Assembly: GCA_025786725.1 (NCBI GenBank)
Contig: JAHLTZ010000003.1
Coordinates: 186,001 to 250,000 of the forward strand
From: Syncephalis fuscata
Lineage: Eukaryota; Zoopagomycota; Zoopagomycetes; Zoopagales; Piptocephalidaceae
Reading direction: 5' to 3'
DNA: 64,000 nt
Each line of letters begins with the position of its first letter. Positions within the stretch are counted from its first letter, which is position 1. The notes beneath the pieces were generated by a model, which made no database searches, had not been told where the DNA came from, and saw only the letters and a list, made by a program, of their open reading frames with translations. Position numbers and translations under genes: made by a program. Positions 60,122 to 64,000 of the stretch are shown piece after piece.

Positions 60122-60642
60122 ATGACCGACATTATCCCAGCTGGACGAAGGCAATTGCGAGCCTGCTTATTGTGCGGTCTAATAAAGGTAATTTACCTAG
60201 ATTCTCGTCAGAACCACTAGATTGTGTTCTATTGCTAATACAAGGCGTAGCAATTGCATCAGTTTCGTAATCATGGCTGTGAAAACTGCGAGGAACTGAT
60301 GCGGATGAGAGTTTCATTAGATCGCGTCAATGAATGCACAACAACCAATTTTGAAGGGTAAGCACGCGACAACATAGGCAATCTGATCTAATCCCACGAT
60401 GTTATAGAGCGATTGCAGTCATGAAGCCAAGTGATAGTTGGGCCACGCAATGGCTACGCTTAGGTGTGTATAGCTGTATTTTATTAAACGATGCTGACTG
60501 ACGACAACGCTATAATGTAGAGCGATTTAGACCGGGAGTCTATGCCATCCGCGTTACAGGTTTGCCGCCTGAGGATGTACTTGATGAGTTGGAGCGACGT
60601 AATATTACGTTTATTCCGCGTGACGGAACAATGCCTCAGTAG
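60122..60642 (+). CDS. SPT4: Transcription elongation factor SPT4
   Basis: Four short exons with good GT-AG borders: 60122-60187, 60263-60357, 60408-60463 and 60521-60642; 112 residues, intact. Small zinc-binding partner of Spt5 (DSIF complex, bacterial NusG-related) that keeps RNA polymerase II processive in the nucleus. The Zn ligands are in CLLCGLIK (exon 1) and HGCENCEEL (exon 2). Family blocks follow: SLDRVNECTTTNFEGAIAVM, SDSWATQWLRLERFRPGVYA, IRVTGLPPEDVLDELERRNI and the end RDGTMPQ. The length is normal for the family. The gene is easily missed because no exon exceeds 41 codons. Confidence 0.95.
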
Positions 60643-61719
60643 TTGTTGCTGTTTAATTATTACAATGATCATCTTTATACGATAAATTTAAATACAGCTA
60701 ATTAATTGGCGATTGCATCTATTCTACTTGTATGCTTAAAAGTTATTGCTATAGAATTGTGATATATATTGAATATATTAAATTATAAGGCTGTAAATGA
60801 GGTCAGTTGCTTTATTGTTTAGTTATTGTTATTGTTAGAAAAAAAGTATAATGCATTATACATACGGTGAATTTAACAATACTGTTGGCCATTACACGTT
60901 GCTATATCCTAATATAGTCGTTATCAAGGACATAATCTTATGTGTGAACTAGTATTATTTAGCGTTATTCCTATCTATACTAAAAATGTGGCTGTAAGTT
61001 AAAACTCAAAGTAGTTTTTTTAATTTGTGCATCATATTTTTGTTAATATAAAATGAAATGCTCTGACCATGTGTTATAAGTTTCATAAATGATAGAATGT
61101 TCAGATTGCTGCTTTTGGTCACAAGGTAACATACGTTGCAACGATTGTTTGTATAGAAAAAAAACATGGCGTTGATTTCTTGGTGCATATTTTAAATATA
61201 GCAAAATATACACACAAACAACAATACTAGTATTTTGCTTTTAATTTATACTCAAATTGCTGTAAAAACAGTAGCTAAAACAGATAATTTAAAATAAATA
61301 ATGAAAGCTTACTACTTGACAGTTCCAGTACACACAGCAACAATCTAGCGTTAGTTATCAGTGTTATTACCAAGTAATTGATAATAGAAATGCTTATAAT
61401 TGTCTGCATATCATCTTCGCTGTTTACAAAATATCTATCTAATCCAATAAAATATAACAATGCTTGCTTGATAAATAAAAAATAACGCGTTTCAAGTAAA
61501 ATGAATCTAAAGTAAGAGACGGGTATAGCCAAATCTTAATATTTTAACTGACATCTGTTCACAGACCAAATATTCTGTAGTTGTTAGTGAAAAGGATAAG
61601 GTAGCTACATCTACTTCAGTATGTTACAATCTACAGAACCAAACATGTTAGAAATAACACTGGTTGTTATGTTGAAAATCTTTGAAGCTTAAAAAGTACT
61701 GCTAAATGTAATTGCTCGG
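60643..61719. other. Gene-free stretch
   Basis: AT-rich. The frames at 61006-61188 and 61275-61532 (-) are unrecognised. Confidence 0.45.
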
Positions 61720-61980
61720 GTAGTAAGTGGAGCAAATAAAAAGGCAATTACTAGACTTTTAGTAGTATATATGGAGTTTAATAGTGTATGCAATGGATAT
61801 ATGATATCGAGTGTAAAGAAAGAGAAAGGGAGGTGTGATGACGTAGATTGTAAAATGTGGAGCCTGCCAGTCAATATTTATAAATATATAAGTTGAAGTA
61901 TTTAACAAGTAGAGTGTAATATTAAAAGCTAATCTATTTAACGTGTTGGTAATTATAGACATAGTAGAATTAAATTGATT
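61720..61980 (-). repeat. Dispersed repeat family A, short - copy
   Basis: On the - strand it carries AATATTGACTGGCAGGCTCC, CAATCTACGTCATCACACC, CTCCCTTTCTCTTTCTTTAC and ATATCCATTGCATACA, the core of family A. It lies about 290 bases before the leucyl-tRNA synthetase start. Confidence 0.65.
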
Positions 61981-62269
61981 GTTCTAATAAGGAGGATAAA
62001 CACTACTTTACATAAAAGTCATCAGTATATAGCATGTCTATTAATAAAATAACAAATGTGGCACTTTTGTATTATTTCGCCATAGCTATTCTTTTAAATG
62101 TCGCTCACCATATGGCATGGCTTTTACAGGCCAGCGTATGCTGCAATAGCTGTGACGTTTAAAGAAAGCATCGTACGCGTTATTTACTGTGTGATTTCAT
62201 TGGTCAATGAAAACCAAAAAATACATTCTTTATTTTTTCTTAAATCTCTAACGTCCAATAACACTTACT
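61981..62269. other. Upstream region of the leucyl-tRNA synthetase gene
   Basis: No gene. The frame 62098-62325 overlaps the synthetase start in another frame and is a shadow. Confidence 0.4.

Positions 62270-64000
<1,731 letters not shown>

Noticed and set aside
60076-60270. 64-codon + strand frame
   Set aside because: It reads from upstream through SPT4 exon 1 in another frame and into its first intron.

Overview
The window is nuclear DNA of a fungus, most likely an early-diverging (zygomycete-grade) one. The evidence is short GT-AG introns of about 50-110 bases in most genes, an AT-rich intergenic background, a eukaryotic 5S rRNA gene, a tRNA-Glu, SPT4, an F-box protein, a TPT/SLC35-type transporter, a mitochondrial-type leucyl-tRNA synthetase, and secreted or wall-type repeat proteins with a CBM1-like cysteine module. 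I cannot name the species from sequence alone.

Layout. 1.2-7.3 kb: two paralogous SAM-dependent methyltransferases on the + strand, with a 720+720 base perfect-looking palindrome between them. 8.25-9.55 kb: an intron-bearing MscS-type mechanosensitive channel. 9.96-12.7 kb: two tandem paralogous seven-helix membrane proteins on the - strand. 14.3-16.4 kb: a membrane-anchored protein with a DUF4097-like beta-repeat ectodomain. 18.5-20.4 kb: an F-box protein. 24.2-26.1 kb: a secreted protein of 53-residue repeats dense in N-glycosylation sequons. 28.9-30.7 kb: a coiled-coil membrane protein with a PPPY motif, enclosed by inverted copies of a dispersed element (27.3-28.6 and 32.1-33.8 kb). 35.3-36.1 kb: a Mid2-like Ser/Gly-rich surface protein. 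37.5-39.8 kb: a wall protein with long Lys-Pro-Glu-Tyr repeats and a cysteine-rich end. 41.6-41.8 kb: 5S rRNA and tRNA-Glu 10 bases apart. 42.8-47.5 kb: cytochrome b5, a second DUF4097-like membrane protein and a SLC35C2-like transporter. 47.9-53.4 kb: two further seven-helix proteins on the - strand, one with a signal peptide and ectodomain. 54.4-56.0 kb: a class 3 lipase. 60.1-60.6 kb: SPT4 in four small exons. 62.3 kb to the edge: leucyl-tRNA synthetase, 5' part.

Two themes cut across the window. First, a large share of the genes encode surface or membrane proteins (channel, seven-helix proteins, anchored beta-repeat proteins, wall proteins). Second, many reading frames are broken, and every break I could resolve is repaired by adding one or two bases, often in a homopolymer or short repeat. 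That points to undercalled bases in the assembly rather than to pseudogenes or programmed frameshifting, while several genes (F-box, lipase, cytochrome b5, transporter, SPT4, second DUF4097 protein) are fully intact.

The gene-free stretches are rich in dispersed, diverged, non-coding repeats. I call them family A (about 0.5-1.1 kb, at 22, 28, 32, 56 and 61 kb), family B (16.6, 17.3, 40.2 and 45.2 kb) and element X (27.3, 33.0 and, diverged, 5.3 kb). I found no transposase, reverse transcriptase or other clear mobile-element enzyme.
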